From Clostridia bacterium (GTDB taxonomy: Bacteria > Bacillota > Clostridia > Oscillospirales > Acutalibacteraceae), in NCBI GenBank assembly GCA_017428085.1, contig JAFRRP010000036.1:1-43098 (forward strand): 43,098 nucleotides of DNA, given 5' to 3'. Every line of letters begins with the position of its first letter. The stretch's first letter is position 1. The notes beneath the pieces were generated by a model, which had not been told where the DNA came from, ran no database searches, and saw only the letters and a list, made by a program, of their open reading frames with translations. Position numbers and translations under genes: made by a program. Shown piece after piece: positions 7,325-15,659 of this stretch.

Positions 7325-9220
7325 ATGATTCCGTTTTTTATGCGGCTGACGCCGCGCAGGGCGCGGACCTCCGTGCTGAAGGATATCGACGCTCCGGCGG
7401 CAAGGCCGGTGGGAGCGCCGCGGCGGGTAGCCGTGATCGTGCCCGGCGTGATCGAATCCATGCTGGTGCTGCACAAGGGCGAACCGGACGAAACGCCCTT
7501 CTACCGGGACGCGGTGGGCGTGGTGAAAAAGCGGCTGGGAAGCTTTCTGCTGGGTTGTGCGCAGACGCTGCTGTGCCGAAACGACAAACGGCTGACCGCC
7601 TTCGGCGAGGCGCTGACCGACGAGGCCTTCGGGGCGCTGTTCATGCGCCCGGACGGGACCTCCGCATATGATCTGGACACCGTGATCTCCGGGGCGGCGG
7701 AGAGCTCCTACACCGCCATCCGCGCAGCCGGAAAATGGGGCGCGGTGGGCTACGGCGCAAGGGAGGCCACCACGCTTGCCAAGCGCATCGGCGGCGACAA
7801 CGTGTTCGTGTTCTGCTACGACTGGCGGCAGGGCGTGGTATCCGTCGCCGAGAAGCTGAACGCCTTTTTGCGGGAGGTCCGGGCGCTCACCGGCGCGGAA
7901 ACGGTGGACCTGTGCGGCTGCTCCTACGGCTGCCAGGTGATCGCGCAGTATTTTTACGCCGGGGGCGGCGGTATCGGCCGCGTCGTGTTCAACGCCCCGG
8001 CATGGCAGGGCACGGCGCTGTTCCGTGGCCTGCTGGAGGACGACAGAGAAAAACTGAAATTCAACGTGCCCGCCGCCGCGCGGGTACTGACGCGCTTTGC
8101 CGGGTGGGAGCTGGACCTTGAACCATACGCCCGGCGCGTGCCGCGGCGTGTCGCCGAGGCGCTTTCCCATTCCATGATCCGCCGCGCCCTGACGGGCGGG
8201 CTGCTGTACTGCCCCGGCCTTTGGAGCTGCTGCGCCAACGAGGATTACGAAGCCCTGCGGGACAAATACCTCTGCCCGGACAAGTGCGCCGCGCTGATCG
8301 AAGCCACGGACGCCGCCCACCGCGGCGTGATGCGGCATATCCCGGAGATCCTTGCCGAAGCGCAAAAAGCGGGTGTGGAGATGTGGGCCGTCATGAACGA
8401 CGGCACCCCGCTGATGGCGGGAAAATCTCTGGACGGCGACGGCGTGATCGACGCTGCCACCGGCTCCGGCGGCGTGTGCGCGCCGACAGAGCGGAGAGCG
8501 GAGTACGGAGAGCGGAGCGGAAGCAGACCGCCGCTGCCGATGGCAGAAAAAGGCGGGAGGCTGACGGGAGGAAATAAGGAGTATCGCGACGTGCTCCAAA
8601 CGAGCGAGACGACTGTATTTCCGACGTGTCAGGATACCGAAGAGCGGAAATTCGGCGACATAAACGAACAAAAAAGGAGAATACCGGGCAACAGCAAATA
8701 CGTTTCCCCTGCGGGCAATTACGATCTTTCCGGCGGCCTGCTGCCGGACCGCACCTGGGTGGTCACCGGGCAGGTACACGGCCAAAGCTGCTGGGACGAC
8801 GCCACAAGGGACCTGATCGCCGACCTGCTGCTGACAGGAAAACCCGAGACCGCGGACAGCGACCCGGCGTATCCCCGTTTTCTGGACAGCCACTGTCCGG
8901 CGGACGGCGTTTCGCTGCGGCTGACGGGTCCCGCGGAAAAGACGCTGCGCGCGGCGGACGGCCCCCGGCAGGCGGTGATCCGCAACGACTCCGAAAAAAA
9001 GACGGTGCTGGTGCTGTCCGTTACCGTAAAGGGAATTCCCTACCGGGTCTCCCCCGTTTGCGGGCTGCTGGGCCCCGGCGCTTCGGTACCCGTCACCCTG
9101 ACGCCCATCGGCGTTGCTGCCGGCGCCGCCCGCGGCGTCATCCGCCTGCGCTACATAAAAAGCGACCCGCTCCCGCTGGTCCACAGCAGAAAGCAGGCAT
9201 TCTGCGTCAGTCAGTTTTAA
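7325..9220 (+). CDS. LCAT-like alpha/beta hydrolase carrying an in-frame repeat insertion
   Basis: 631 residues. VIVPGVIES near residue 38, CYDWRQG near 165 and the nucleophile elbow GCSYG near 200 match lecithin:cholesterol acyltransferase-like lipases/acyltransferases. GQVHGQSCWDD near 485 is a candidate for the catalytic His region. Residues about 389-457 (8489-8695) look foreign: they begin with 7-bp repeats (GAGCGGA), are charged and low in hydrophobics, and separate two stretches that read well together (SGGVCAP and KYVSPAGNYDLSGG). The frame stays open through the insertion. The protein is thus probably a normal hydrolase interrupted by an inserted repeat; whether it still works is unknown. 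The start ATG has AAAAGGAG upstream and follows the phosphoesterase gene. Confidence 0.72.
   Translation: MIPFFMRLTPRRARTSVLKDIDAPAARPVGAPRRVAVIVPGVIESMLVLHKGEPDETPFYRDAVGVVKKRLGSFLLGCAQTLLCRNDKRLTAFGEALTDEAFGALFMRPDGTSAYDLDTVISGAAESSYTAIRAAGKWGAVGYGAREATTLAKRIGGDNVFVFCYDWRQGVVSVAEKLNAFLREVRALTGAETVDLCGCSYGCQVIAQYFYAGGGGIGRVVFNAPAWQGTALFRGLLEDDREKLKFNVPAAARVLTRFAGWELDLEPYARRVPRRVAEALSHSMIRRALTGGLLYCPGLWSCCANEDYEALRDKYLCPDKCAALIEATDAAHRGVMRHIPEILAEAQKAGVEMWAVMNDGTPLMAGKSLDGDGVIDAATGSGGVCAPTERRAEYGERSGSRPPLPMAEKGGRLTGGNKEYRDVLQTSETTVFPTCQDTEERKFGDINEQKRRIPGNSKYVSPAGNYDLSGGLLPDRTWVVTGQVHGQSCWDDATRDLIADLLLTGKPETADSDPAYPRFLDSHCPADGVSLRLTGPAEKTLRAADGPRQAVIRNDSEKKTVLVLSVTVKGIPYRVSPVCGLLGPGASVPVTLTPIGVAAGAARGVIRLRYIKSDPLPLVHSRKQAFCVSQF
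8489..8695 (+). repeat. Heptad-repeat insertion inside the LCAT-like gene
   Basis: It begins GAGCGGA, GAGCGGA, GTACGGA, GAGCGGA (8489-8516), a perfect 7-bp period, followed by about 180 bp of sequence unlike the surrounding gene. It reads through without stop in the gene frame. The right boundary is estimated from where the hydrolase-like sequence resumes. No inverted heptad run is visible at the right end, unlike the GTCGTAA elements. Confidence 0.55.
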
Positions 9221-9312
9221 GTTATAAGAAACGTACCGGGAAACGCGTGGCGGCGGGTTTCAGCGCCGCAGGCGATTCTTATCCCTTCTATCTTATCACT
9301 GCAAGCCGAAAC

Positions 9313-9346
9313 AAAAAAAGCGAGGACGGTCTGTCCCCGCTTATTT
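9313..9346. terminator. Bidirectional terminator between convergent genes
   Basis: AAGCGAGGAC (9318-9327) pairs with GTCCCCGCTT (9333-9342) with one mismatch. There is an A-run on the left and a T-rich right side. It lies between the convergent LCAT-like and Na/Pi genes. Confidence 0.75.
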
Positions 9347-9369
9347 ATTTCTGTCCGCAGCGAAAACGG

Positions 9370-11145
9370 TCAACCGTCGGTTTTCTCCATCATCCCGCGG
9401 TAACGGGCGTCGAACTCCTCGAAGGCGGCGCGGAATTCATCGCTGTCGGAGGCCTTCAGCCGGTTGATATAGCCGTGGGCGTCGTAGGTGTTGTCCCGCC
9501 GTTCGATCACGGCGATGGCCAGGTTGGAGCAGTGGTCCGCGATCCGTTCCAGATTGGTCAGGATATCGTTGAAAACGAAGCCCTGCGAATAGGAACAAAC
9601 GCCGGTGCGGATGCGCTCCACATGGCGACGCTTGACGTCGTCGCACAGGTCGTCGATCACCAGCTCCAGCGGCTCCACCTGCGTGGCGGCGTCGGCGTCG
9701 CCGGACTCAAAGGCCCGCACGCTCAGGTGCAGGATCTCCGTCACGGCGGAGGTCAGGGCGTTCAGGTCCCGCTTGCCGGGCTCGGAGAATTGTATCTTTT
9801 TATCGCTGATCTCTTTGGCGTTTTCCGCCAGGTTCAGCGCGTGGTCGGAGATACGTTCATAGTCGGTCAGGGAGTGGAGGAATTCCGCCGCGTCCGCGTT
9901 CTGGCGGGGCGTCATTTCCCGTCCGGTCAGGCCCATCAGGTACGCGCCCAGCCGGTCCTCGTAGATATCGCCGTCGTCCTCCAGCTTTTTGACCTTCTCA
10001 AATTCCTCCTCGGAGAAATCGGTCAGCAGCCGGATCGCCTTGCTGACGCTCTTCTGGGAGAGCTTCGCCATGGCGACGATGTTTTCACGCACCTGTTCCA
10101 AAGCCAGCGCCGGGTAAAGGAGGAAGCGTTCCTCCAGCCGCAGGACGGGACCGGTCTTTTCCGTCTTAGGCGCGTCCTTCACCAGCGCCGTGACAAGCTT
10201 CAGGATGATGCCGGAAAGCGGCGCCAGCACCACGACCATGGCCAGCCGCAGGAAGGAATTGACCGCCGCCACGGAGAACGGGTTGACCGTGACCGAAAGG
10301 AATGAAAAACGGAAAACGGCGTTCAGCGCGTAAAATACCGCGCCGGTGACGCCCACGCCCAGCACGCCCGCCACAGGGTAGACAAAAGCCGCGCGCTTGC
10401 CGTCTGTGCCCGCGCCGATGGCGGCCAGCAGCACCGGGGCGGCGGCGCCGATGGCGACGCCCATCAGCAGCGGCAGCGCCTGACTGACGCCCATGGCGCC
10501 GGTCATGGAAAGGGCCTGAATGATACCCACCGCCGCGCTGGCGGACTGCAGCGCCGCCGTAAAAACCGTACCGGCAAGGATGCCCAGCAACGGGTTGGAA
10601 AGCCCGGTCAGCAGCTTGATGAACGCAGGGGATTCCCGCAGGCCCGCCACCGCGCCGCTCATGACGGACATGCCGAACATCAGCACCGCGAAGCCCATCA
10701 GGATATCGCCGATATGGCGCTTGACCTGCGATTTGGTAAAGATCCGCAGGATAATGCCCGCCACGGCGATCACGCCGGTCAGCGTGGCGGTGGACAGCAG
10801 CGTTTTCAGGCTGCCCCCGCCCTCGATATACGAAAGGCAGATCACCCAGCCGGTGACGCTGGTGCCGAGGATGGCGCCGAGGATCACGTCTACGCTGCGC
10901 TTGACCTGCATCATGCCGGAGTTGACGAAGCCCACCGCCATCACCGAGGTGGCGCAGGAGGACTGGATCACCGCCGTGACGCCGGTGCCCAGCAGCAGCG
11001 CCTTCAAAGGCGTACCGGACAACCGGTACAAAATCAGCTCCAGCTTGTTGCCCGCCACCTTTTTCAGTCCGTCGCCCATCAGCGTCATACCGAACAAAAA
11101 CAGCGCCACGCCGCTGAACAGCGAGATCACTTCCGCAATACCCAT
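9370..11145 (-). CDS. Na+/phosphate cotransporter family protein with C-terminal PhoU domain
   Basis: 591 residues, integral membrane. Two related Na_Pi_cotrans halves are visible: GVALFLFGMTLMGDGLKK near the N-terminus, with the QSSCATSVM motif near residue 60, and a second QSASAAVG near residue 210. Such QSS repeats define the sodium/phosphate symporters. The last ~200 residues form a PhoU-like helical domain (two units with ...SDHALNLAENAKEI and ...ADHCSNLAIAVIE), which in this family probably regulates transport. The ATG at 11145 fits an upstream GGAGTG and the transporter's usual N-terminus; the 32-residue upstream extension is rejected. It is transcribed alone, convergent with the hydrolase gene and divergent from metQ. 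Confidence 0.9.
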   Translation of the reverse strand: MGIAEVISLFSGVALFLFGMTLMGDGLKKVAGNKLELILYRLSGTPLKALLLGTGVTAVIQSSCATSVMAVGFVNSGMMQVKRSVDVILGAILGTSVTGWVICLSYIEGGGSLKTLLSTATLTGVIAVAGIILRIFTKSQVKRHIGDILMGFAVLMFGMSVMSGAVAGLRESPAFIKLLTGLSNPLLGILAGTVFTAALQSASAAVGIIQALSMTGAMGVSQALPLLMGVAIGAAAPVLLAAIGAGTDGKRAAFVYPVAGVLGVGVTGAVFYALNAVFRFSFLSVTVNPFSVAAVNSFLRLAMVVVLAPLSGIILKLVTALVKDAPKTEKTGPVLRLEERFLLYPALALEQVRENIVAMAKLSQKSVSKAIRLLTDFSEEEFEKVKKLEDDGDIYEDRLGAYLMGLTGREMTPRQNADAAEFLHSLTDYERISDHALNLAENAKEISDKKIQFSEPGKRDLNALTSAVTEILHLSVRAFESGDADAATQVEPLELVIDDLCDDVKRRHVERIRTGVCSYSQGFVFNDILTNLERIADHCSNLAIAVIERRDNTYDAHGYINRLKASDSDEFRAAFEEFDARYRGMMEKTDG

Positions 11146-11179
11146 TTTCACGACACTCCGTTTTTCAGCTTCTACCCAA

Positions 11180-11208
11180 AGTATATACAAAATGATCCGA
11201 TTTCGCAA
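11180..11208 (-). promoter_or_regulatory. Promoter of the Na/Pi transporter gene
   Basis: Minus strand TTGCGA (11203-11208) and TATACT (11180-11185), 17-bp spacer. Confidence 0.65.
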
Positions 11209-11267
11209 GTGGAAAGACGAGAAAAAAGGACGAACGGGCAAAATACCGCAGAATGTATAATTTTTCC

Positions 11268-11296
11268 TTGAAATTCCACACGTGTTGTGGTAATAT
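11268..11296 (+). promoter_or_regulatory. metQ promoter with a palindrome in the spacer
   Basis: TTGAAA (11268-11273) and TAATAT (11291-11296), 17-bp spacer. The spacer contains the palindrome CCACACGTGTTGTGG (11276-11290), a likely operator position because a bound protein would block polymerase. The leader (about 70 nt) then holds a 9-bp hairpin, GGGAAACGG (11310-11318) with CCGTTTCCC (11329-11337). It is too short for a SAM riboswitch, and I see no S-box core. Confidence 0.65.
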
Positions 11297-11373
11297 AGAT
11301 TGCACTCCGGGGAAACGGGATCGGTTTTCCGTTTCCCGCCAAAATAATCGACAAAAAAAGGAGATCATCAACC

Positions 11374-12255
11374 ATGAAAAAGACAATCGCATTATTGCTG
11401 GCGCTGGTTCTGACCATCGGCCTGTTCGCGGCCTGCGGCAAAACGCCCGCCGAAAAGACCGATACCGCCCCCACCGGAGACGGCATGCAGATCGCCATCC
11501 CCAACGACACCACCAACGAAGCGCGCGCGCTGATCCTGCTGGAAAACCTCGGGATCATCAAGCTGAAAGAGGGCGCGGGCGTTACCGCCACCATCCTTGA
11601 CATCGTGGACAACCCCTTCAACGTGGATTTCAAAGAGGTGGAAGCCGCGCAGCTGCCCGGCGTGCTGCAGGACGTGGACTACGCCGTCATCAACTCCAAC
11701 TACGCGCTGGCCGCCGGTCTGGTACCCGCCACTGACGCGCTTTCGCTGGAAGGCGCCTACTCCGCCTACGGCAACATCGTGGCCGTAAAGGAAGGCAACG
11801 AGGAGACCGCCAAGACCAGAGCGCTGGTCGCCGCGCTGGAAAGCAAAAAAGTAGCCGATTTCATCACTGAGAAGTACAGCGGCAGCGTGCTCAGCGTGGT
11901 AGAGAACCCCGGCGACGGTTTCGATCCCGACGTCAACTATGACGAGCTGGCCGGCGAGACCATCAAGGTCGGCGCTTCCCCCGCGCCTCACGCGGAGATC
12001 CTGGCGGTCGCCAAGGAGATCCTGGCCGAGAAGAACATCACCCTTGAAGTGGTGGAGTTCACGGATTACGTACAGCCCAACAACGCGGTGGAATCCGGCG
12101 AGATCGACGCCAACTACTTCCAGCACAATCCCTATCTGGTGGATTTCAACGCCAACAACGGCACCCACATCAACGCGGTCTCCTACATCCACGTGGAGCC
12201 CCTAGGCATCTACGGCGGCAAGCAGACCAGCCTTGATCCCGTGACCGCGAAATAA
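11374..12255 (+). CDS. metQ: Methionine ABC transporter substrate-binding lipoprotein (MetQ), circularly permuted
   Basis: 293 residues: lipoprotein signal (lipobox LFAAC, Cys at about residue 21), then a NlpA/MetQ-type binding protein in permuted order. In ordinary MetQ the mature protein starts with the segment like ETIKVGASPAPHAEIL...FTDYVQPN...GEIDANYFQH...GIYGGK..SLD. It continues into IAIPNDTTNEARAL...LKEGAG...VENP...VEAAQLPG...AVINSNYAL...IVAVKEG. Here the IAIPND half comes first (about residues 40-180) and the VGASPAPHAE half second (about 196-293). The second half stops right after KQTSLDPVTAK, where the IAIPND part would normally follow. Old termini are joined by a linker around residues 180-195. 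All motifs of one complete protein are present exactly once. It stands before metN/metI, which supports a role in methionine capture at the cell surface. Confidence 0.9.
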   Translation: MKKTIALLLALVLTIGLFAACGKTPAEKTDTAPTGDGMQIAIPNDTTNEARALILLENLGIIKLKEGAGVTATILDIVDNPFNVDFKEVEAAQLPGVLQDVDYAVINSNYALAAGLVPATDALSLEGAYSAYGNIVAVKEGNEETAKTRALVAALESKKVADFITEKYSGSVLSVVENPGDGFDPDVNYDELAGETIKVGASPAPHAEILAVAKEILAEKNITLEVVEFTDYVQPNNAVESGEIDANYFQHNPYLVDFNANNGTHINAVSYIHVEPLGIYGGKQTSLDPVTAK

Positions 12256-12256
12256 C

Positions 12257-12278
12257 AGACGGCTTTGCCGTCCGTTTT
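12257..12278 (+). terminator. Hairpin after metQ (terminator or attenuator)
   Basis: GACGGC, loop TTT, GCCGTC, followed by CGTTTT. The short T-run suggests partial termination, which would make more MetQ than MetNI from one transcript (inference). Confidence 0.55.
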
Positions 12279-12280
12279 CA

Positions 12281-12447
12281 GTCGCCGGTCGCCAGTCGTA
12301 AGCCGCAAGCCCCTTTGGGGACGCGGCGGATAAGCGGTTACCGCACATCCTGACGACCGGCGCTCGGCGGCTGATTTTTTGTTTTGTAATTGCCTGTTTG
12401 TTTTGCAGCCGCCGCAGGCGGTCTCTTACGACTCACGACTTACGACT
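12281..12447. repeat. Heptad-bounded element, copy C2 (between metQ and metN)
   Basis: The left end has diverged 7-mers (GTCGCCG, GTCGCCA, GTCGTAA, GCCGCAA; 12281-12308). The right end has TTACGAC, TCACGAC, TTACGAC (12426-12446). It lies inside the metQ-metN gap and lengthens it to 223 bp. It contains no ORF of note. Confidence 0.8.
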
Positions 12448-12448
12448 A

Positions 12449-12473
12449 TAACGGCGCAAGGCGCCGTGCTACT
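12449..12473. repeat. Half GTAG-hairpin next to metN start
   Basis: AACGGCGC, loop AAG/A, GCGCCGT and GCTAC: the right-end half of the REP-like doublet, without a left partner. It ends 6 nt before the metN ATG, where a Shine-Dalgarno sequence should be. Confidence 0.5.
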
Positions 12474-12478
12474 GAAAT

Positions 12479-13477
12479 ATGATCGAATTAAAACATCTTA
12501 CCAAAACCTTCCACACCGCCTCGGGCGACGTGCCGGCCCTGTCCGACGTGACGCTGACCATTGAAGACGGCGACATCTACGGCATCATCGGCATGTCCGG
12601 CGCGGGCAAGAGCACGCTGGTGCGCTGCGTCAACATGCTGGAACGCCCCACCGACGGGCAGGTGCTGATCAACGGCGTGGATATCGGCGCGCTGTCCAAA
12701 AAGCGGCTGCGCGCCCAGCGGCGGGATATCACGATGATCTTCCAGAGCTTCAACCTGCTGATGCAGCGCACCTGCCTCAAAAACGTCTGCTTCCCGCTGG
12801 AGCTGGCGGGCGTCAAAAAGGCGGACGCGAAAAAGCGCGCCATGGAGCTGCTGGAGATCGTGGGCCTGCCCGACAAGGCCAACGCCTACCCGGCGCAGCT
12901 TTCCGGCGGGCAGCAGCAGAGAGTAGCCATCGCAAGGGCGCTGGCCAGCGACCCCAAGGTGCTGCTGTGCGACGAGGCCACCAGCGCCCTGGACCCCAAG
13001 ACCACGCACTCCATTTTAGAGCTGATCCGGGATATCAACGCCGAAATGGGCATCACCGTCATCGTCATCACCCACCAGATGAGCGTGGTGGAGGATATCT
13101 GCCGCCACGTGGCCATCCTGGACGGCGGCAAAGTGGTGGAGGAGGGCAGCGTCAGCGACGTGTTCGCCTCGCCCAAATCCGACGCCGCCCGTCGGCTGGT
13201 GTTCCCGGAGGGCTACACCCCTTCAATGTTCGACGCCGACCCCAATGTGCATAAGATCCGCGTGCTGTTCAACGGCGACGATACGGCCACGGAGCCGGTC
13301 ATCGCCAAGATGGCGGTGGAGCTGGGGGTGTTCGCCAACATCATGGCGGCCTCCACCAAGACCGTGCAGGGCAAGGCCTACGGCACCATGCTGCTGGGTG
13401 TGAACAGCACGCAGGACGCCATCCGGCTGATCGACTACCTGAAGCAGTACGACGTCTACGCGGAGGAGGTGCGCTGA
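12479..13477 (+). CDS. metN: Methionine ABC transporter ATP-binding protein
   Basis: 332 residues. The ABC ATPase domain has Walker A GMSGAGKST near residue 38, the Q-loop MIFQSFNLL, signature LSGGQQQR near 140, Walker B VLLCDEATSALDP near 160 and the switch histidine in VITHQM. The last ~90 residues are the NIL regulatory domain that binds methionine and inhibits transport (family knowledge for MetN). It powers the MetI permease at the inner face of the membrane. The start at 12479 has no recognisable Shine-Dalgarno because a repeat hairpin ends right in front of it, so translation may be weak or leader-dependent. It overlaps metI by one base. Confidence 0.95.
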   Translation: MIELKHLTKTFHTASGDVPALSDVTLTIEDGDIYGIIGMSGAGKSTLVRCVNMLERPTDGQVLINGVDIGALSKKRLRAQRRDITMIFQSFNLLMQRTCLKNVCFPLELAGVKKADAKKRAMELLEIVGLPDKANAYPAQLSGGQQQRVAIARALASDPKVLLCDEATSALDPKTTHSILELIRDINAEMGITVIVITHQMSVVEDICRHVAILDGGKVVEEGSVSDVFASPKSDAARRLVFPEGYTPSMFDADPNVHKIRVLFNGDDTATEPVIAKMAVELGVFANIMAASTKTVQGKAYGTMLLGVNSTQDAIRLIDYLKQYDVYAEEVR

Positions 13478-14184
13478 TGTTTACGAACGTATTTACCCCG
13501 GAAAGCTGGGCGGAGGCCGTCTCCGTCATCAAATCCGAGTTCCTGCTGGGCATCTGGGAGACCTTCTACGTCACGGTGCTGTCCACCCTGTTCGCGCTGG
13601 TCATCGGCCTGCCGCTGGGCGTGCTGCTGGTGGCGGGGGATAAGGACGGCGTGCTGCCGCTGCCCCGTCCCGTGATGCAGACGCTCAACGTCATCATCAA
13701 TCTGCTGCGGTCCATCCCGTTTTTGATCCTGATGATCATGGCGTTCCCCATCGCAAGGCTGCTGATCGGCACCACCATCGGCACCAGGGCCAGCATCGTG
13801 CCCCTTGTGATCGCGGCGTTCCCCTTCGTGGCGCGGCTGGTGGAATCCAGCCTGCGGGAGGTGAACCCCAACATCATCGAGGCGGCCCAGAGCATGGGCG
13901 CGTCGCCGATGCAGATCATCTGCAAGGTGATGCTGCCGGAAAGCGTGCCCTCGCTGATCTCCAACGCCACCATCGCCATTACCACCATCCTCGGCTATTC
14001 CGCCATGAGCGGCATCATCGGCGGCGGCGGGCTCGGTAAGATCGCCATCAACTACGGCTATTACCGCTATAAATACCTCATCATGTACGCGGCGGTGATA
14101 TTGCTGGTGCTGCTGGTGCAGCTGTTCCAGACCCTTGGCACGAAGCTTGCCGTAAAGACCGACAAGCGATTGAAGAATAATTAA
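13477..14184 (+). CDS. metI: Methionine ABC transporter permease
   Basis: 235 residues with five or six membrane segments and the permease EAA-type loop EAAQSMGASPMQIICKVMLPES that contacts MetN. Two copies pair with two MetN subunits to form the channel (family knowledge). The gene starts on the ATG overlapping the metN stop (TGATG), so it is translationally coupled. The C-terminus is lysine-rich (KTDKRLKNN). Confidence 0.95.
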   Translation: MFTNVFTPESWAEAVSVIKSEFLLGIWETFYVTVLSTLFALVIGLPLGVLLVAGDKDGVLPLPRPVMQTLNVIINLLRSIPFLILMIMAFPIARLLIGTTIGTRASIVPLVIAAFPFVARLVESSLREVNPNIIEAAQSMGASPMQIICKVMLPESVPSLISNATIAITTILGYSAMSGIIGGGGLGKIAINYGYYRYKYLIMYAAVILLVLLVQLFQTLGTKLAVKTDKRLKNN

Positions 14185-14202
14185 TAAGGAAGCGAAAAAA
14201 AC

Positions 14203-15555
14203 ATGTTTATGAAAAAAGTTCTCGCGTTTTTCATGGCGCTGGTCGCCGGCTTTTCCGGCAGCGCCGTGGCGGTGGTGGGCTCCACAAACGCAAAACCCAT
14301 TCAGGCGACGCAGCGCGAATACCGATACGATCAGGACAAGCTGCAGTTCGGCGTGTACTGCTTCCCGAAGCACGACAACTATACCACCCTGCGGAAGTGG
14401 TTCAAGGAGGCCGGGCTGAATTTCGCCGTCTGCTGCTGGGGGCAGCAGTACACCGAAGAGGACTTCGACTGGATGCAGGAAAACGGGATCGGCATGTTCG
14501 TGCCCAACACCGACTACTACAAGAGCCTCACCCATGACGCCGTCTGGGGCGTCGACTACCGGGACGAGCCCGGCTCGGACGCCTTCGCCGCGCTGGGGCA
14601 GGGCGTGAAGGAGCTGTACGCGCAGGACGCGCACCGCTTCCCGCTGATCAACCTGTTCCCGATGTACGCCAGCGACGAGCAGCTGGGCGAATACCCCGAC
14701 CTGCCGGGGTCCTTCAACGGGCACCTGATGGACGCCTTCAACTACGATTCCCTGAAATACCGGATGCACGTGAACGACTACCTCGCCGCCGTCGACTCCG
14801 ATATTATCAGCGTGGATATTTACCCGCTGGATATCAACGAAGAGACCGGCAAGCTGGAAACCTACTGCTACTGGCTGCGCAACCTGGATATCCTGGCGGA
14901 CGCCTGCCGCGCCACGGGCCGCGACCTGTGGGTGATCACGCAGGCGGCGGGCAACTGCAAGGATGAGGGCGGCGGCAAGCGCTGGTGCGACACGGCGGAG
15001 GACCAGCGCTGGCAGAACTACGTGTCCCTTGCCTTCGGCGCCAAGGCCATCGTCTACGGCTGCTACTACACCGGCTGGTGGGACCAGGGATCCCACATGA
15101 TCAACGACGCGGGCAACCGTACGGAGACCTATTATGCCGTCAAAAAGGTCAACGAGGAGATCTCCGTTTTCGCCGACGTGTACGGCAGGTACGTCAACCA
15201 CGGCGCGGTGCTGTATAACCGGGCGAACCCCAACTGCGCCGGGGCCAAGCTGGGACTGGTGAAGGTGGAGGAAAAATACAAGCCCGTCGTCACCACCGCG
15301 GCGCCCGTGCTGTGCGGCTGCTTTACGGAAAAAGAGGGCGACGGCCGCGCCTACGTGTTCGCCAACATGTACGAACCGGAAACCGGCAAGGAAGCAAGGT
15401 TTACCGCCACCTTCCCCGGCGCGCAGAGCCTTACCGTGTACCGTAAGGGAGAGATCGAAACGATCAAGGGCAGCACGCTGACTTTGAAGCTGGAAAACCG
15501 CGAGGGCGTGTTTGTCACCGTCAACGGCGAAAACCCGCTGGACAAGATCTGCTGA
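14203..15555 (+). CDS. Secreted glycoside-hydrolase-like TIM-barrel protein
   Basis: 450 residues. The N-terminus FMKKVLAFFMALVAGFSGSAVAVV is a signal peptide without lipobox. The body reads like a (beta/alpha)8 glycoside hydrolase. LQFGVYCFPK, ADVSD-like strands (DIISVDIYPLD), acidic DYRDEPGSDAF as a possible acid/base site, and WVITQAAGN are visible. FGAKAIVYGCYYTGWW is the type of late-barrel segment seen in GH42-like enzymes. A small beta domain ends the protein (about residues 360-450). I cannot assign a substrate. It follows metI by 18 bp (possibly co-transcribed) and ends at a strong terminator. The start is preceded by AAGGAAGCG. Confidence 0.6.
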   Translation: MFMKKVLAFFMALVAGFSGSAVAVVGSTNAKPIQATQREYRYDQDKLQFGVYCFPKHDNYTTLRKWFKEAGLNFAVCCWGQQYTEEDFDWMQENGIGMFVPNTDYYKSLTHDAVWGVDYRDEPGSDAFAALGQGVKELYAQDAHRFPLINLFPMYASDEQLGEYPDLPGSFNGHLMDAFNYDSLKYRMHVNDYLAAVDSDIISVDIYPLDINEETGKLETYCYWLRNLDILADACRATGRDLWVITQAAGNCKDEGGGKRWCDTAEDQRWQNYVSLAFGAKAIVYGCYYTGWWDQGSHMINDAGNRTETYYAVKKVNEEISVFADVYGRYVNHGAVLYNRANPNCAGAKLGLVKVEEKYKPVVTTAAPVLCGCFTEKEGDGRAYVFANMYEPETGKEARFTATFPGAQSLTVYRKGEIETIKGSTLTLKLENREGVFVTVNGENPLDKIC

Positions 15556-15595
15556 TCCCCGGCTTTTTCAACGATCGATTATCCCATAACGCAGC

Positions 15596-15631
15596 GCTCC
15601 GACCAGAACTATTCCGGTCGGAGCTTTTTTT
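15596..15631 (+). terminator. Strong intrinsic terminator
   Basis: GCTCCGACC (15596-15604) pairs with GGTCGGAGC (15616-15624), followed by seven T. It ends the met/TIM-barrel transcription unit. Confidence 0.9.
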
Positions 15632-15659
15632 GATAATATGGATCAGTCGATGCGGTTCG

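Noticed and set aside
11297..11373. SAM riboswitch before metQ
   Set aside because: The leader is only about 75 nt and lacks the S-box four-helix core; only one simple hairpin is visible.
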